From NCBI GenBank assembly GCA_900548355.1, contig URKR01000002.1:124001-188000 (forward strand): a stretch of DNA of 64,000 nucleotides, read 5' to 3'. Every line of letters starts with the position of its first letter. Within the stretch, counting starts at the first letter, position 1. Shown one piece after another: positions 7,940-17,097 of the stretch. This stretch comes from an uncultured Oscillospiraceae bacterium (GTDB lineage: Bacteria > Bacillota > Clostridia > Oscillospirales > Ruminococcaceae). The translations under genes and the position numbers were made by a program. Below the pieces are notes generated by a model that saw only the letters and a program-made list of their open reading frames with translations, ran no database searches and was not told the origin of the DNA.

Positions 7940-8650
7940 ATGAACCAGCAGCCCTTCGTCTTGTTTCAGGACGTTTGTAAATATTATCAGATGGGGGATA
8001 CCCGCATCGCCGCCGCCGACCATGTCAGTTTTTCGATTGAACGTGGGGAATTCTGCGTAATCCTGGGCCCCTCGGGGGCCGGTAAAACAACGGTGCTCAA
8101 TATGCTCGGCGGTATGGATACCTGCGATGAGGGCACCATTGTGCTGGACGGCCAGGTTGTCAGCCGTTTCAATGCCAAGGAACTGACCCGCTACCGGCGG
8201 TATGATGTCGGGTTTGTGTTTCAGTTTTACAACCTTGTGCAAAACCTGACCGCGCGTGAAAACGTTGAGCTGGCTTCGGAAATCTGCCGCGACCCCCTTG
8301 ATGCGGATCTCGTGCTGGAAGAAGTCGGGTTGGCCCACCGGCGTGACAATTTCCCGGCCCAGCTTTCGGGCGGGGAACAGCAGCGGGTGTCGATCGCCCG
8401 CGCCCTGGCCAAAAACCCTAAAATTTTGCTCTGTGATGAACCGACTGGCGCGCTTGATTACAAAACCGGCAAGCAGGTGCTGGCGCTGCTGCAGGCAACC
8501 TGCCGCGAAAAAGGCCGCACCGTAATTGTCATTACGCACAACAGCGCCCTGGCGGCCATGGCGGACAGGGTCATCCGTATCAACAGCGGCAGGGTTGTGG
8601 ATATGCAGCAGAACCCCAACCCGACCCCTGTTGAGCAGATCGAATGGTGA
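7940..8650 (+). CDS. MacB/LolD-type ABC transporter ATP-binding protein
   Basis: 236 residues. Walker A is GPSGAGKT (43-50), the signature is LSGGEQQRV near residue 143, and Walker B is [12 protein letters not shown]. The CDEPTGALD run and the insertion [10 protein letters not shown] are typical of the LolD/MacB/FtsE branch, whose partners are FtsX-like permeases. The next gene is such a permease. The pair probably acts as a mechanotransmission ABC system rather than as a classical pump. The substrate is unknown. The start at 7940 follows AAAGGAG. Confidence 0.92.
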   Translation: MNQQPFVLFQDVCKYYQMGDTRIAAADHVSFSIERGEFCVILGPSGAGKTTVLNMLGGMDTCDEGTIVLDGQVVSRFNAKELTRYRRYDVGFVFQFYNLVQNLTARENVELASEICRDPLDADLVLEEVGLAHRRDNFPAQLSGGEQQRVSIARALAKNPKILLCDEPTGALDYKTGKQVLALLQATCREKGRTVIVITHNSALAAMADRVIRINSGRVVDMQQNPNPTPVEQIEW

Positions 8651-8674
8651 AGCTGCCAACACAAAGAAGAAGTT

Positions 8675-8733
8675 GCCGCCGCCTCCCCGCAAAGGCGGAA
8701 GAAGGCGGCATAAACCGTATTGTTGCAAACAAT
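8675..8733 (+). promoter_or_regulatory. Nested hairpins between ATPase and permease genes
   Basis: GCCGCC (8675-8680) pairs with GGCGGC (8704-8709), enclosing a second GCC-rich stem. ATTGTT-GCA-AACAAT follows at 8719-8733. There is no U run. The structures lie in the only gap of the operon and may tune the ATPase to permease ratio. Confidence 0.35.
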
Positions 8734-8743
8734 CTGTGGTGCC

Positions 8744-11700
8744 ATGAACAAAACCTACCAAAAAAACATACGCCGCACCCTTTCCAGCAGCCTGGGCCGC
8801 TTTTTTGCGATCTTTTCCATTGTCGCGCTCGGTGTCGGCTTTCTGGCCGGGCTTGTTTCCACTACGCCGGATATGCGCGATTCCGTTGAGCAGTATCTGG
8901 ATGCAGGAAACCTATATGATCTGCGCGTCATTGGTACGCTTGGCCTGACGCAGGAGGATGTCGCCGCCTTGCAGGAAATCGAAGGCGTCGATGAAGTTTG
9001 CGGCGCCTGGTCGGCGGATCTTTTGGTGAAAACCCCGAATTCGGATCAGGCCGTCGCCCGGGTACATAGCCTGCCGACCGATGCGTCCGGCAACCCTGAA
9101 GGAGCGGATACCATCAACCGCCTGCAGCTCGAGGAAGGCCGCTGGCCGACCGCTTCGGGGGAGTGTGTTGTGGAAGCCGGCGCCGGCGATCTGGCACAGG
9201 GGCTTGCGATCGGCACGGTTTTGACTGTGCCGGCTGATGACAACGAAGATCTGGCGGATAAACTCGCGACCACGACCTTTACTGTGGTCGGCACCGTGCA
9301 CGATACTGCCTATTTTTCGTTCGAGCGTGAACCGGCCAGCGTTGGCAGCGGCGCGGTCGAAACCGTGTTCTACATCCTGCCGGAAGATTTCTCCTATGAC
9401 AGCTATACCGAAATCTACCTGACCGTGGACGGCGCGCGTAAACTGGACAGCCTTTCCGACGCGTATGACGAAACGGTTGCCGCCGTGTCGGATGCCGTGG
9501 AAGGGATTGCCGGCGCGCGGTGCGATGCGCGGTATACCGAACTTGTCAGCGACGCCCAGGCGGAAATCCAGGATGCCTGGGATGAATACAACGATGCAGC
9601 GGCCGAAGCCGAGCAGGAACTGGCCGATGCGGCGGCCGAACTGGAAGACGGTCGCAGACAGCTGGCCGACGGTGAACAGGAACTGGCCGATGGCGAGCAA
9701 GAATACCAAGACGGTGTGGCCGAACTGGCCGATTACGAACAGCAGCTGGCTGATGGCGAAGCCGCGCTCAACGCCGGCATGGATGAGCTGACCGCAGGCC
9801 AGGCAGCCTGGAACGAAGGATGGCAGCAAATTCTGGATGGCGAAGCCCAGCTTTCGGAAGGGAAAAAGACGCTGGATGCCGCCCAGGCCCTCTATGACCA
9901 GGGCGTGGCCGCATTTGCCGAAGCCCAGGCCAAGCTGGAAACCGGTGAAGCGGAGCTGGAGGCTGGCCGTGAGACCCTGGAACAGAACCAGGCCGAATAT
10001 GAAAAAGGTCTGGCCCAGTGGCAGCAGGGCAGCGAGCAGCTTGGCCAGCTGCAGCAGCTGGCCGACGGTGAAGAGGCCTACCGGGCCGGCGTGCAGCAGA
10101 TGGTGGATCAGCTTACAGAAGCCGGCTTGTCCATCACCTATGAAGAAGCCGATGCCCTAATCCGGGAGTTGGCTGCGCTGGATGAGTTCCCCTCCACCGC
10201 GCAGGAGCTGCTGCAGTATATTCTTGCCTGGCTGCAGCAGGGCGATGTGGCAACCGGCGAATCGGCTGTGGGGGATGCGCTGGCCAATTTCCGCACCGCC
10301 GCAGCGTCCTATGCCGAAACCGCGGCTTCTGTGCCGATGCCTGCCACGCCTGAATCGGCGGCGCCGGAAACACAGACAGAACAGACGGCGCTGCCGGACC
10401 TGGCGGTGCTGGATACGCTGCAAAGCGCGCTGCAGCAGGCGGCCGCCGGAGATGCCGCCCCGGATGGTGAAACCGATGCGCTGTGGCAGCAGATCCTGGA
10501 AGAACTGCGCGGTCTGGCCGACCAGCTGCCGCCTGAACTGCAGGATGCGTACAACGACCTGATTGATGCGGTGGAAGATTTTGTGAACGGAGAACAGGGC
10601 CTTGCCGGAAAGCTGGAAGCCCTGTACAACGGCCTTGGTCAGCTTGTGGAAGCCCGCCGCCAGCTGGATGCCGGCATCCAGGCCATCATCGACGCCTATG
10701 CCGCGCAAGGGCAGAAACTGACCTGGGAGGAGGCCTGCGCGCTTTTTTCACAGGAAAGCCTTGCCAGCCTGCAGGCGCAGCTTGAAGAGGCCAAAGCGAC
10801 CCTGGATGAAGGCAAAGCGCAGCTGGATGCCGGCTGGGCCCAATATGAAGCCGGCAAGGCGGAGATGGAGCAAGGCCGCCAACTGCTGGAGGAAAATGCG
10901 GCTACCCTGGAAGAAGCCCGTGCGCAGCTGGAATTTGGCTGGGCCCAATATGAGGAGCAGGGAACTGCGCTTTATGAGGGCAAACATGAGCTGGAACGCA
11001 GCAAAATAACGCTGGACGAAAACTGGGCGCTGCTGGCCGACAAGCAGTTTGAACTGCTGGATGCCAAAAAGGAAATTGCAGACGCCCGCGCCACCCTGGC
11101 CGACGCCTGGCAGGAAATCCTTGACGCGCGCGCCACGATAGAAGAAAACCGGCAGAAACTGCTGGATGGTGAAATTGATTATGAGGACGCCGTAGCGGAA
11201 GTGGAACAGGAACTTGCCGACGGCCGCGCCGAAATCGAAGATGCGCAGGCGCAGCTCGCCGATCTTGAGACCGGGGAATGGTATGTCTGGGATCGCAGCC
11301 GCAATGTCAGCTTTGCCTCGTTTGATTCAAATTCCACCAAGCTGGCCGCACTGGCCAAGGTTTTCCCGGTCTTCTTCTTCCTTGTGGCGGCGCTGGTTGT
11401 CTCAACCACCATGACCCGCATGGTGGAGGAAGAACGCCTGCAGATCGGCACGATGAAGGCGCTGGGCTACACCCAGGGCGCCATCATGCAGAAATATCTG
11501 CTCTACGCCCTTACCGCGGCGGCGGCCGGCGCGCTGTTCGGGCTGTGTATCGGGTTCTTTGTTTTCCCGCGTGTGATCTGGACAGCGTACTCCATGATGT
11601 ACTGGGTGCCGAACTTCCTGTCGCCGTGGCGCTGGGATATTATGGTGCTCTCGGCCGGCTCACTGATTGCAATCACCATGTTTGTGACCTGGTCTTCCTG

Positions 11701-12958
11701 CCGCGCCACCATGCAGGAAGTGCCGGCGGCGCTTATGCGCCCGCGTGCGCCCAAAGCCGGTAAGCGCATCCTGCTTGAGAGGGTCGGCCTGATCTGGAAA
11801 CGGCTGCCGTTTACATATAAAGTGACCTGCCGCAATCTCATGCGTTACAAGCGCCGCTTCTGGATGACGGTTCTGGGCGTGGCCGGCTGCACGGCGCTTC
11901 TGGTTACCGGGTTCGGCATTTCGGATTCGCTCAACAGCATTGTCACCAAACAGTTTGGCGATGTGTATCACTATGATCTGCTGACCGCCGTCACCGACGC
12001 CGACCACACAACCACAGGCCCTGTCTATGCGTATCTGTTCGGGGATGACAGCGGCGGTGCAATCAGCGACTCACTGACCGTGTACACGGCGCAGGTAGAG
12101 CAGGAGTTTGAAAACGGCGACACGCTTGACTATTACTATATGGTTCCGCAGAATGTGGAGGACTTTGCCCGCTTTGCCGACCTGCACGAGCGGCAAAGCG
12201 GGGTGCCCACCCCGCTTGGGGAAACCGGCGTGGTATTGACCGAGAAAATGGCCGCTACCCTGGGGGTAGGGGCCGGTGACAGCATCACGCTGGATGACGG
12301 CGACGGAAACCTCGCAACCTTTACCGTGACAGGGATCTGCGAACACTATGTTTACAACTATGTCTATATGAGCGCCGCCAGCTATGAACAGGGCTTTGGC
12401 CATGCGCCGGATTGGAACGCCGTGATGAGCCAGCTGGCTGACCCCTCGCAGCAGGGGCGTGAAGCGGTTTCGTCGGTGCTGCTTGGCATGGATGAAGTCG
12501 CAAGCCTGACCTTTACGGCCGATACCGAAGCAATGGTCCTCAATATGCTGGAGTCGATCGATGCGGTGGTCGCGCTCATCATTGTCTGCGCGGCCAGCCT
12601 CGCTTTTGTCGTACTTTACAACCTCACAAACATTAATATTGCCGAGCGCGTCAAGGAAATTGCGACAATCAAGGTCCTCGGCTTCTATGATCGCGAGGTG
12701 GACGCGTACGTCAACCGCGAAAGCGTAGCCCTGACCCTGATCGGTGCGCTGTTCGGTCTGCTGGGAGGCGTGGCGCTGCACCGGTTTGTGATCCTGACGG
12801 TGGAAGTGGACGCCGTCATGTTTGGCCGGGATATTGAGCCGCTGAGCTTTGTGTATGCCTTTGCGCTGACAATTCTGTTCAGTACCATCGTCAACCTGGT
12901 CATGGGCCGCAAACTCAAGCGGGTTTCGATGGTCGAAAGTATGAAAGCCCCGGAATAA
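8744..12958 (+). CDS. Giant FtsX-family ABC permease with a long extracellular coiled coil
   Basis: About 1,404 residues. One membrane helix near the N-terminus (SLGRFFAIFSIVALGVGFLAGL) is followed by an extracellular domain to about residue 265. Then comes a very long Gln/Glu/Ala/Leu-rich region (about 268-842) built of repeats such as ELADGEQELADGEQEYQDG, strongly predictive of a coiled coil. Two FtsX-type membrane domains follow, at about 870-1000 and 1265-1400, separated by a second extracellular domain. This is a MacB/FtsX-type permease, much longer than the usual 400-800 residues because of the coiled coil. It pairs with the ATPase upstream. The chosen ATG at 8744 lacks a clear ribosome binding site, as does an alternative TTG at 8720. 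Confidence 0.85.
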   Translation: MNKTYQKNIRRTLSSSLGRFFAIFSIVALGVGFLAGLVSTTPDMRDSVEQYLDAGNLYDLRVIGTLGLTQEDVAALQEIEGVDEVCGAWSADLLVKTPNSDQAVARVHSLPTDASGNPEGADTINRLQLEEGRWPTASGECVVEAGAGDLAQGLAIGTVLTVPADDNEDLADKLATTTFTVVGTVHDTAYFSFEREPASVGSGAVETVFYILPEDFSYDSYTEIYLTVDGARKLDSLSDAYDETVAAVSDAVEGIAGARCDARYTELVSDAQAEIQDAWDEYNDAAAEAEQELADAAAELEDGRRQLADGEQELADGEQEYQDGVAELADYEQQLADGEAALNAGMDELTAGQAAWNEGWQQILDGEAQLSEGKKTLDAAQALYDQGVAAFAEAQAKLETGEAELEAGRETLEQNQAEYEKGLAQWQQGSEQLGQLQQLADGEEAYRAGVQQMVDQLTEAGLSITYEEADALIRELAALDEFPSTAQELLQYILAWLQQGDVATGESAVGDALANFRTAAASYAETAASVPMPATPESAAPETQTEQTALPDLAVLDTLQSALQQAAAGDAAPDGETDALWQQILEELRGLADQLPPELQDAYNDLIDAVEDFVNGEQGLAGKLEALYNGLGQLVEARRQLDAGIQAIIDAYAAQGQKLTWEEACALFSQESLASLQAQLEEAKATLDEGKAQLDAGWAQYEAGKAEMEQGRQLLEENAATLEEARAQLEFGWAQYEEQGTALYEGKHELERSKITLDENWALLADKQFELLDAKKEIADARATLADAWQEILDARATIEENRQKLLDGEIDYEDAVAEVEQELADGRAEIEDAQAQLADLETGEWYVWDRSRNVSFASFDSNSTKLAALAKVFPVFFFLVAALVVSTTMTRMVEEERLQIGTMKALGYTQGAIMQKYLLYALTAAAAGALFGLCIGFFVFPRVIWTAYSMMYWVPNFLSPWRWDIMVLSAGSLIAITMFVTWSSCRATMQEVPAALMRPRAPKAGKRILLERVGLIWKRLPFTYKVTCRNLMRYKRRFWMTVLGVAGCTALLVTGFGISDSLNSIVTKQFGDVYHYDLLTAVTDADHTTTGPVYAYLFGDDSGGAISDSLTVYTAQVEQEFENGDTLDYYYMVPQNVEDFARFADLHERQSGVPTPLGETGVVLTEKMAATLGVGAGDSITLDDGDGNLATFTVTGICEHYVYNYVYMSAASYEQGFGHAPDWNAVMSQLADPSQQGREAVSSVLLGMDEVASLTFTADTEAMVLNMLESIDAVVALIIVCAASLAFVVLYNLTNINIAERVKEIATIKVLGFYDREVDAYVNRESVALTLIGALFGLLGGVALHRFVILTVEVDAVMFGRDIEPLSFVYAFALTILFSTIVNLVMGRKLKRVSMVESMKAPE

Positions 12959-12970
12959 AACGTACCCCTG

Positions 12971-12998
12971 CCCGCCGCCCGGCTTTTGCCGGACGGCG
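12971..12998 (+). terminator. Hairpin after the FtsX-type permease
   Basis: GCCGCCCGGC-TTTT-GCCGGACGGC. It has no U run after it, so termination is uncertain and read-through into the next gene is possible. Confidence 0.4.
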
Positions 12999-13036
12999 GA
13001 TTGGTATGCCGGGGCGCCGAGAAGGAGGAATTTATT

Positions 13037-14641
13037 TTGCGGACAAAACGATGGACCCGTGTGCTGCCGCTGCTTTGGCTGGGCGTCTGCCTGGCGCTGC
13101 TGTTCTGCTACTGGCGCAGCTGGAGCACCAACCAGCTCGATTCCGATATGGCGTCGGAGCAGATCCTGGCCCACCAGCTCGCGCAGGAAGGCGGCATCCT
13201 CAGCCCGAACTGGTACTATTCCACTGAACTGCGGGTTGTGAACACCCAGCTGGTCATGGCGCCGCTGTTCCGGCTGTTCAGCAGCTGGCACACTGTGCGA
13301 GTGCTGGGCAGTGCAATCCTTCTCTTGATCCTGCTGGCGGCCTATCTCTTTTTTGCGCGGCAGATGCGGCTGCCGCGGGCCGGGCTTGTTGGGGCCGGGG
13401 CGCTTTGCCTGCCGTTCTGCGCGCTTTATCGGCAATATGTGCTGCAGGGGCTTTATTATATCCCGCACCTGGCGTTCAGTTTTGGCTCGTTCGGCTGCCT
13501 GCTTGCGGCCTGCCGCGCCCCAAAAGGCCGGCGCTGGGCCTGGGGGGCGGGGTACGCGCTGCTCGGCCTGCTGGCGGCGCTGGGCGGGCCGCGGCAGCTG
13601 TTTGTACTGCAGGGGCCGCTGACCTTCGCTGTATTGGCGCTCGGCTGGGCCGAAACGCCCCGCGGTGTGCCGCTGGCAAACCGGGCGCGGGCGCTGCTGG
13701 GCGGCGCCTGGGGCTGGCGGCTTGCGCTTTGCCTGGCAGGAGACCTGGCCGGTTTGGCCGGTTATGCGGTCAATGCAAAGTGGTTTGCCGCAAACTATCA
13801 GTTCCAGGGGCAGGATTACATCGCCTTCGGACCGTTTGATCCTGACCGGTTGGCCGCGCTCGTCAACGCGCTGCTGGCTGCTTTCGGGTGGGAAAAAGGG
13901 TCGTTTTTCTCACCAACCGCACTGTTCAACCTGGCTGCTGTCCTCTGGCTTGGCTTCAGCGTGGTTTGGGCTGTTCGCCTTGCGCGCGGCGGGGCTGCCG
14001 TTCCGCTGCCGCACCGGCTGCTCGGGGCGTTTTACCTGGCCGGGCTTTGCTGTTTTGTTTTTCTCTACGGTTTTACCAACAGCGGAATGTCGGACCGCTA
14101 TGTCCTGCCCCTGACAGTCTTTGCGGTGCCGCTGGTTGAAACCTGGCTGCCGCAGGCAAAGCGGTCCTTCCGGCGGCAGCGTGCCGTGCTTTCGCTCTGC
14201 CTGGCCGGTGTGCTGGCGCTGCACGGTGTGGCCCAATATTGCACGGCGGCTGCCGCAACCAACACAAATGTCGATCTCGCGGCGTTTTTGGTCAACAACG
14301 GGTATACCCAGGGGTATGCCTCGTTTTGGGATGGCAACATCCTTACCGAACTGTCCGACGGCCGCATCGAAGTGTGGGGCCTGGCCCAAAACACGGAACC
14401 CGAAGTTCGCGCCTGGCTGCAGAACACCAGCCATACCACCCAGCCGCCTGACGGCCCGGTCTTTTTTGTGATTTCCCGCTGGGAAGAGGAAGGCGAACGG
14501 CAGCCGAGCCTGCCGGAACTTGGCGCGGCCATGCCGCAGGAAGCCCTGATCTATGAGGATGCCGACCACTTGGTCTATGGCTTTGCCAGCGATGCAGCCA
14601 TGCGGGAAGCCTGCGGGTTCCCGCCGTTTGGAACCGGCTGA
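13037..14641 (+). CDS. Polytopic membrane protein, possible GT-C-fold glycosyltransferase
   Basis: 534 residues starting at TTG 13037, which lies 8 bp after AAGGAGG; no upstream ATG has a ribosome binding site. About ten hydrophobic segments cover residues 8-385, and a soluble tail of about 150 residues lies at the C-terminus. After the first helix the extracytoplasmic loop contains DSDMAS, an acidic motif in the position where GT-C (PMT/ArnT-like) glycosyltransferases keep their catalytic Asp. That resemblance is the only functional hint, and no specific family is recognised. It stands alone between the ABC operon and the MarR operon. Confidence 0.5.
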   Translation: MRTKRWTRVLPLLWLGVCLALLFCYWRSWSTNQLDSDMASEQILAHQLAQEGGILSPNWYYSTELRVVNTQLVMAPLFRLFSSWHTVRVLGSAILLLILLAAYLFFARQMRLPRAGLVGAGALCLPFCALYRQYVLQGLYYIPHLAFSFGSFGCLLAACRAPKGRRWAWGAGYALLGLLAALGGPRQLFVLQGPLTFAVLALGWAETPRGVPLANRARALLGGAWGWRLALCLAGDLAGLAGYAVNAKWFAANYQFQGQDYIAFGPFDPDRLAALVNALLAAFGWEKGSFFSPTALFNLAAVLWLGFSVVWAVRLARGGAAVPLPHRLLGAFYLAGLCCFVFLYGFTNSGMSDRYVLPLTVFAVPLVETWLPQAKRSFRRQRAVLSLCLAGVLALHGVAQYCTAAAATNTNVDLAAFLVNNGYTQGYASFWDGNILTELSDGRIEVWGLAQNTEPEVRAWLQNTSHTTQPPDGPVFFVISRWEEEGERQPSLPELGAAMPQEALIYEDADHLVYGFASDAAMREACGFPPFGTG

Positions 14642-14702
14642 ACCATGGAAAAAACAGACAAAATACAGCCAAACACAGGGCAAGAATTTGTGCCGGCGCA
14701 GG

Positions 14703-14731
14703 TTGACAGCTATGCGCCGGTTGTTTATAAT
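14703..14731 (+). promoter_or_regulatory. Consensus promoter of the MarR/ABC exporter operon
   Basis: TTGACA (14703-14708), 17-nt spacer, TATAAT (14726-14731): a perfect SigA consensus. Confidence 0.9.
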
Positions 14732-14743
14732 GAAATTGTACGG

Positions 14744-14771
14744 GAACAAACAATTTATACATGAATTGTTC
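14744..14771 (+). promoter_or_regulatory. Probable MarR operator
   Basis: ACAATT (14750-14755), 8-nt spacer, AATTGT (14764-14769), inside the wider pattern GAACAAACAATT ... AATTGTTC. It lies just downstream of the perfect promoter and before the marR-like start codon, the classic position for autorepression. Confidence 0.6.
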
Positions 14772-14812
14772 ACAAAAAAACTACTGGGCGCACAGCCCGG
14801 CCGGGGGAGGTG

Positions 14813-15325
14813 ATGAATACGGAGAACAACGCGACTCCCAGCATCCGGCATGCGGGGCGGTTGATTGCTTACACAAGCCACCAGATCAGCCGGGCGCTGG
14901 ATGCATGCATCGCCGCAGAAGTCCACCCGGATTTGACGGGCATGCGCGGCCTGGTGCTGGGGCATATTGTGCGCACGGTGCAAAGCGGCCAGCCTCTGTA
15001 CCAGCGTGACCTGGAGGAATGCTTCAGGATCCGGCGCTCCAGCGTAACCGCCATGCTCAAGGCAATGGAAAGCGCCGGGTTTATTACCCGCACCCCTGTT
15101 TCACAGGATGCCCGGCTGAAAAGCCTTGCCCCTACAGTCAAAGGTTTGGCGTGTTACGAAAGCCTGGAGCGCTGCATTGCCGCTTTTGAACGCCAACTGC
15201 GTGACGGTGTGACACAGGCGGATCTGAACGCGTTGATCAAGACGCTGGAACGTCTGCGCCAAAACGCCGGAACCGCCCTGCAGCGGCAGGGCGCCCCGGC
15301 GCAGGGAACTAACCATAAGGAGTGA
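14813..15325 (+). CDS. MarR-family transcriptional regulator
   Basis: 170 residues with a winged helix: YQRDLEECFRIRRSSVTAMLKAMESAGFITR is the recognition region, followed by the wing PVSQDARLKS. MarR proteins are usually dimeric repressors of exporter genes released by small molecules. It is first in an operon with two ABC exporter halves and has a palindrome over its leader, so self-repression and exporter control are likely. The ATG at 14813 sits just after GGGGGAGG; a GTG one codon upstream is an alternative. Confidence 0.9.
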   Translation: MNTENNATPSIRHAGRLIAYTSHQISRALDACIAAEVHPDLTGMRGLVLGHIVRTVQSGQPLYQRDLEECFRIRRSSVTAMLKAMESAGFITRTPVSQDARLKSLAPTVKGLACYESLERCIAAFERQLRDGVTQADLNALIKTLERLRQNAGTALQRQGAPAQGTNHKE

Positions 15326-15336
15326 AAGCAAACCAT

Positions 15337-17097
15337 ATGTTAAAAACACTGTTTAAAGAGACAAGCGGCGTACGCCTTGTTTCGGTGCTGACCCCGCTGT
15401 GTATGGTGGGCGAGGTCGTGATGGAAATGATTGTGCCGCGCCTGATGTCCTCCATCATTGACGACGGCGTCACCGCCGGCAACATGCAGCACATCTACAC
15501 CGTCGGCGGCTGGATGATTGTGGCCGCCATTGTCGGGTTGATTTTTGGCGTGGGCGGCGCTGTCTTTGGTTCGGCAGCCGCAACCGGTCTGGCGCGCAAC
15601 CTGCGCAAATCCATGTTCCGCAACATCCAGACCTTCAGCTTCGCCAGCATTGATAAGTACTCTACCGCCGGCCTTGTCACCCGCATGACCACCGACGTAA
15701 CCAACATTCAAAACGCATACCAGATGTCGCTGCGCATGTCTATCCGTGCGCCGGCCAGCCTGATTGTGGCGATGGTCATGTCCTTCACAATCAACCATCA
15801 ACTTGCCAGCATCTATCTGGTCGCGGCCATTCTGCTTAGCTGTGTGCTCGTCTTTATCATGTCGCACGCCACCCGCTATTTCTCGGCGGCTTTCCATAAG
15901 TATGACGACCTCAACGAGAGCGTGCAGGAAAATGTCAGCGCGATCCGGGTTGTCAAGGCCTATGTCCGCGAAAAGTTTGAGGGCGAAAAATTCCAGAAAG
16001 CCAGCGAAGGGCTGCGCAGTCTCTTTATGCGGGCGGAATTGATCCTTTCCTGGAACTCTCCGGCCATGATGGTGACCATCTACTCCTGCATTCTGCTCAT
16101 CTCCTGGTTCGGTGCGCGGATGATCGTCTCCTCCGGTGAGACCGCTTTCACAACCGGCGAACTGATGAGCATGCTGGCCTACTGCATGAACATCCTGATG
16201 AGCCTGATGATGCTCTCGATAGTGTTTGTTATGATTTCGATGTCCGCCGCCTCGGCCCGCCGCGTGGCGGAAGTCCTTGACGAAAAGACCGAGCTGCACA
16301 ACCCCGAAAACCCGGTTATGGAAGTCAAGAACGGCGCTGTTGAGTTTGACCATGTCTGCTTCCGTTATAAAAAGGAAGGCCGCGATGTGCTGAGCGATAT
16401 CAACCTGAACATCCGTTCGGGCGAAACAATCGGTATCATCGGCGGAACCGGCTCGGCCAAGAGCTCTCTTGTGCAGCTGCTGCCGCGTTTGTATGACGTC
16501 AGCGCCGGCCATGTCCGCGTCGGCGGTATCGACGTGCGCAACTATGACATTGAAACCCTGCGCAACAGTGTTGCGATGGTGCTGCAGAAAAACGAACTGT
16601 TCAGCGGCACGATTGCGGAAAACCTGCGCTGGGGAAACGAAAACGCAAGCCAGGAAGAGCTGGAAGACGCCTGCCGCCAGGCCTGCGCCGATGAATTTAT
16701 TGAGCGCTTCCCCGATAAATACGAAACCCACATCGAGCAGGGCGGCACCAACGTTTCGGGCGGCCAGAAGCAGCGCCTGTGCATTGCCCGCGCCCTGCTG
16801 AAAAAGCCCAAGATCCTGATCCTGGATGACTCGACCTCGGCGGTTGATACGGCGACGGACGCCAAGATCCGCCGCAGCTTTGCCGAAAAGATCCCCGGCA
16901 CCACCGTCTTTATCATTGCGCAGCGTATTTCGAGCGTTGAAAATGCCGATCATGTGCTGGTGCTGGATGGCGGCAAGGTCAGCGGCTATGGCACGCCGGC
17001 TGAAATGCTGGCTACCAATGCGATCTATCAGGAAGTCTTCAACAGCCAGAAACAGGGCGGCGGCGACTTTGATGAAAAGAAAGGAGGCGAGGCATAA
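15337..17097 (+). CDS. ABC exporter half-transporter with degenerate catalytic site
   Basis: 586 residues: six membrane helices (about 1-310), then a nucleotide-binding domain. Walker A reads GGTGSAKSS, the signature is VSGGQKQRL, and Walker B is ILILDDSTSAVD. The residue after the Walker B aspartate is Asp instead of the catalytic Glu, the hallmark of the non-hydrolysing half in heterodimeric type IV exporters (TM287/288, BmrC/D). The partner begins one base before this stop codon ends (TAATG). The start at 15337 is the best ATG, although its AAGGAG is 14 bp upstream. Likely drug or lipid exporter; substrate unknown. Confidence 0.92.
   Translation: MLKTLFKETSGVRLVSVLTPLCMVGEVVMEMIVPRLMSSIIDDGVTAGNMQHIYTVGGWMIVAAIVGLIFGVGGAVFGSAAATGLARNLRKSMFRNIQTFSFASIDKYSTAGLVTRMTTDVTNIQNAYQMSLRMSIRAPASLIVAMVMSFTINHQLASIYLVAAILLSCVLVFIMSHATRYFSAAFHKYDDLNESVQENVSAIRVVKAYVREKFEGEKFQKASEGLRSLFMRAELILSWNSPAMMVTIYSCILLISWFGARMIVSSGETAFTTGELMSMLAYCMNILMSLMMLSIVFVMISMSAASARRVAEVLDEKTELHNPENPVMEVKNGAVEFDHVCFRYKKEGRDVLSDINLNIRSGETIGIIGGTGSAKSSLVQLLPRLYDVSAGHVRVGGIDVRNYDIETLRNSVAMVLQKNELFSGTIAENLRWGNENASQEELEDACRQACADEFIERFPDKYETHIEQGGTNVSGGQKQRLCIARALLKKPKILILDDSTSAVDTATDAKIRRSFAEKIPGTTVFIIAQRISSVENADHVLVLDGGKVSGYGTPAEMLATNAIYQEVFNSQKQGGGDFDEKKGGEA

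Noticed and set aside
9547..11270. Repeats in the permease gene considered as tandem DNA repeats
   Set aside because: They are degenerate at DNA level and arise from a coiled-coil protein repeat, not from a satellite or CRISPR.
15340..16953. A 537-codon minus-strand ORF over the ABC exporter
   Set aside because: Shadow frame antisense to a gene with complete ABC motifs.
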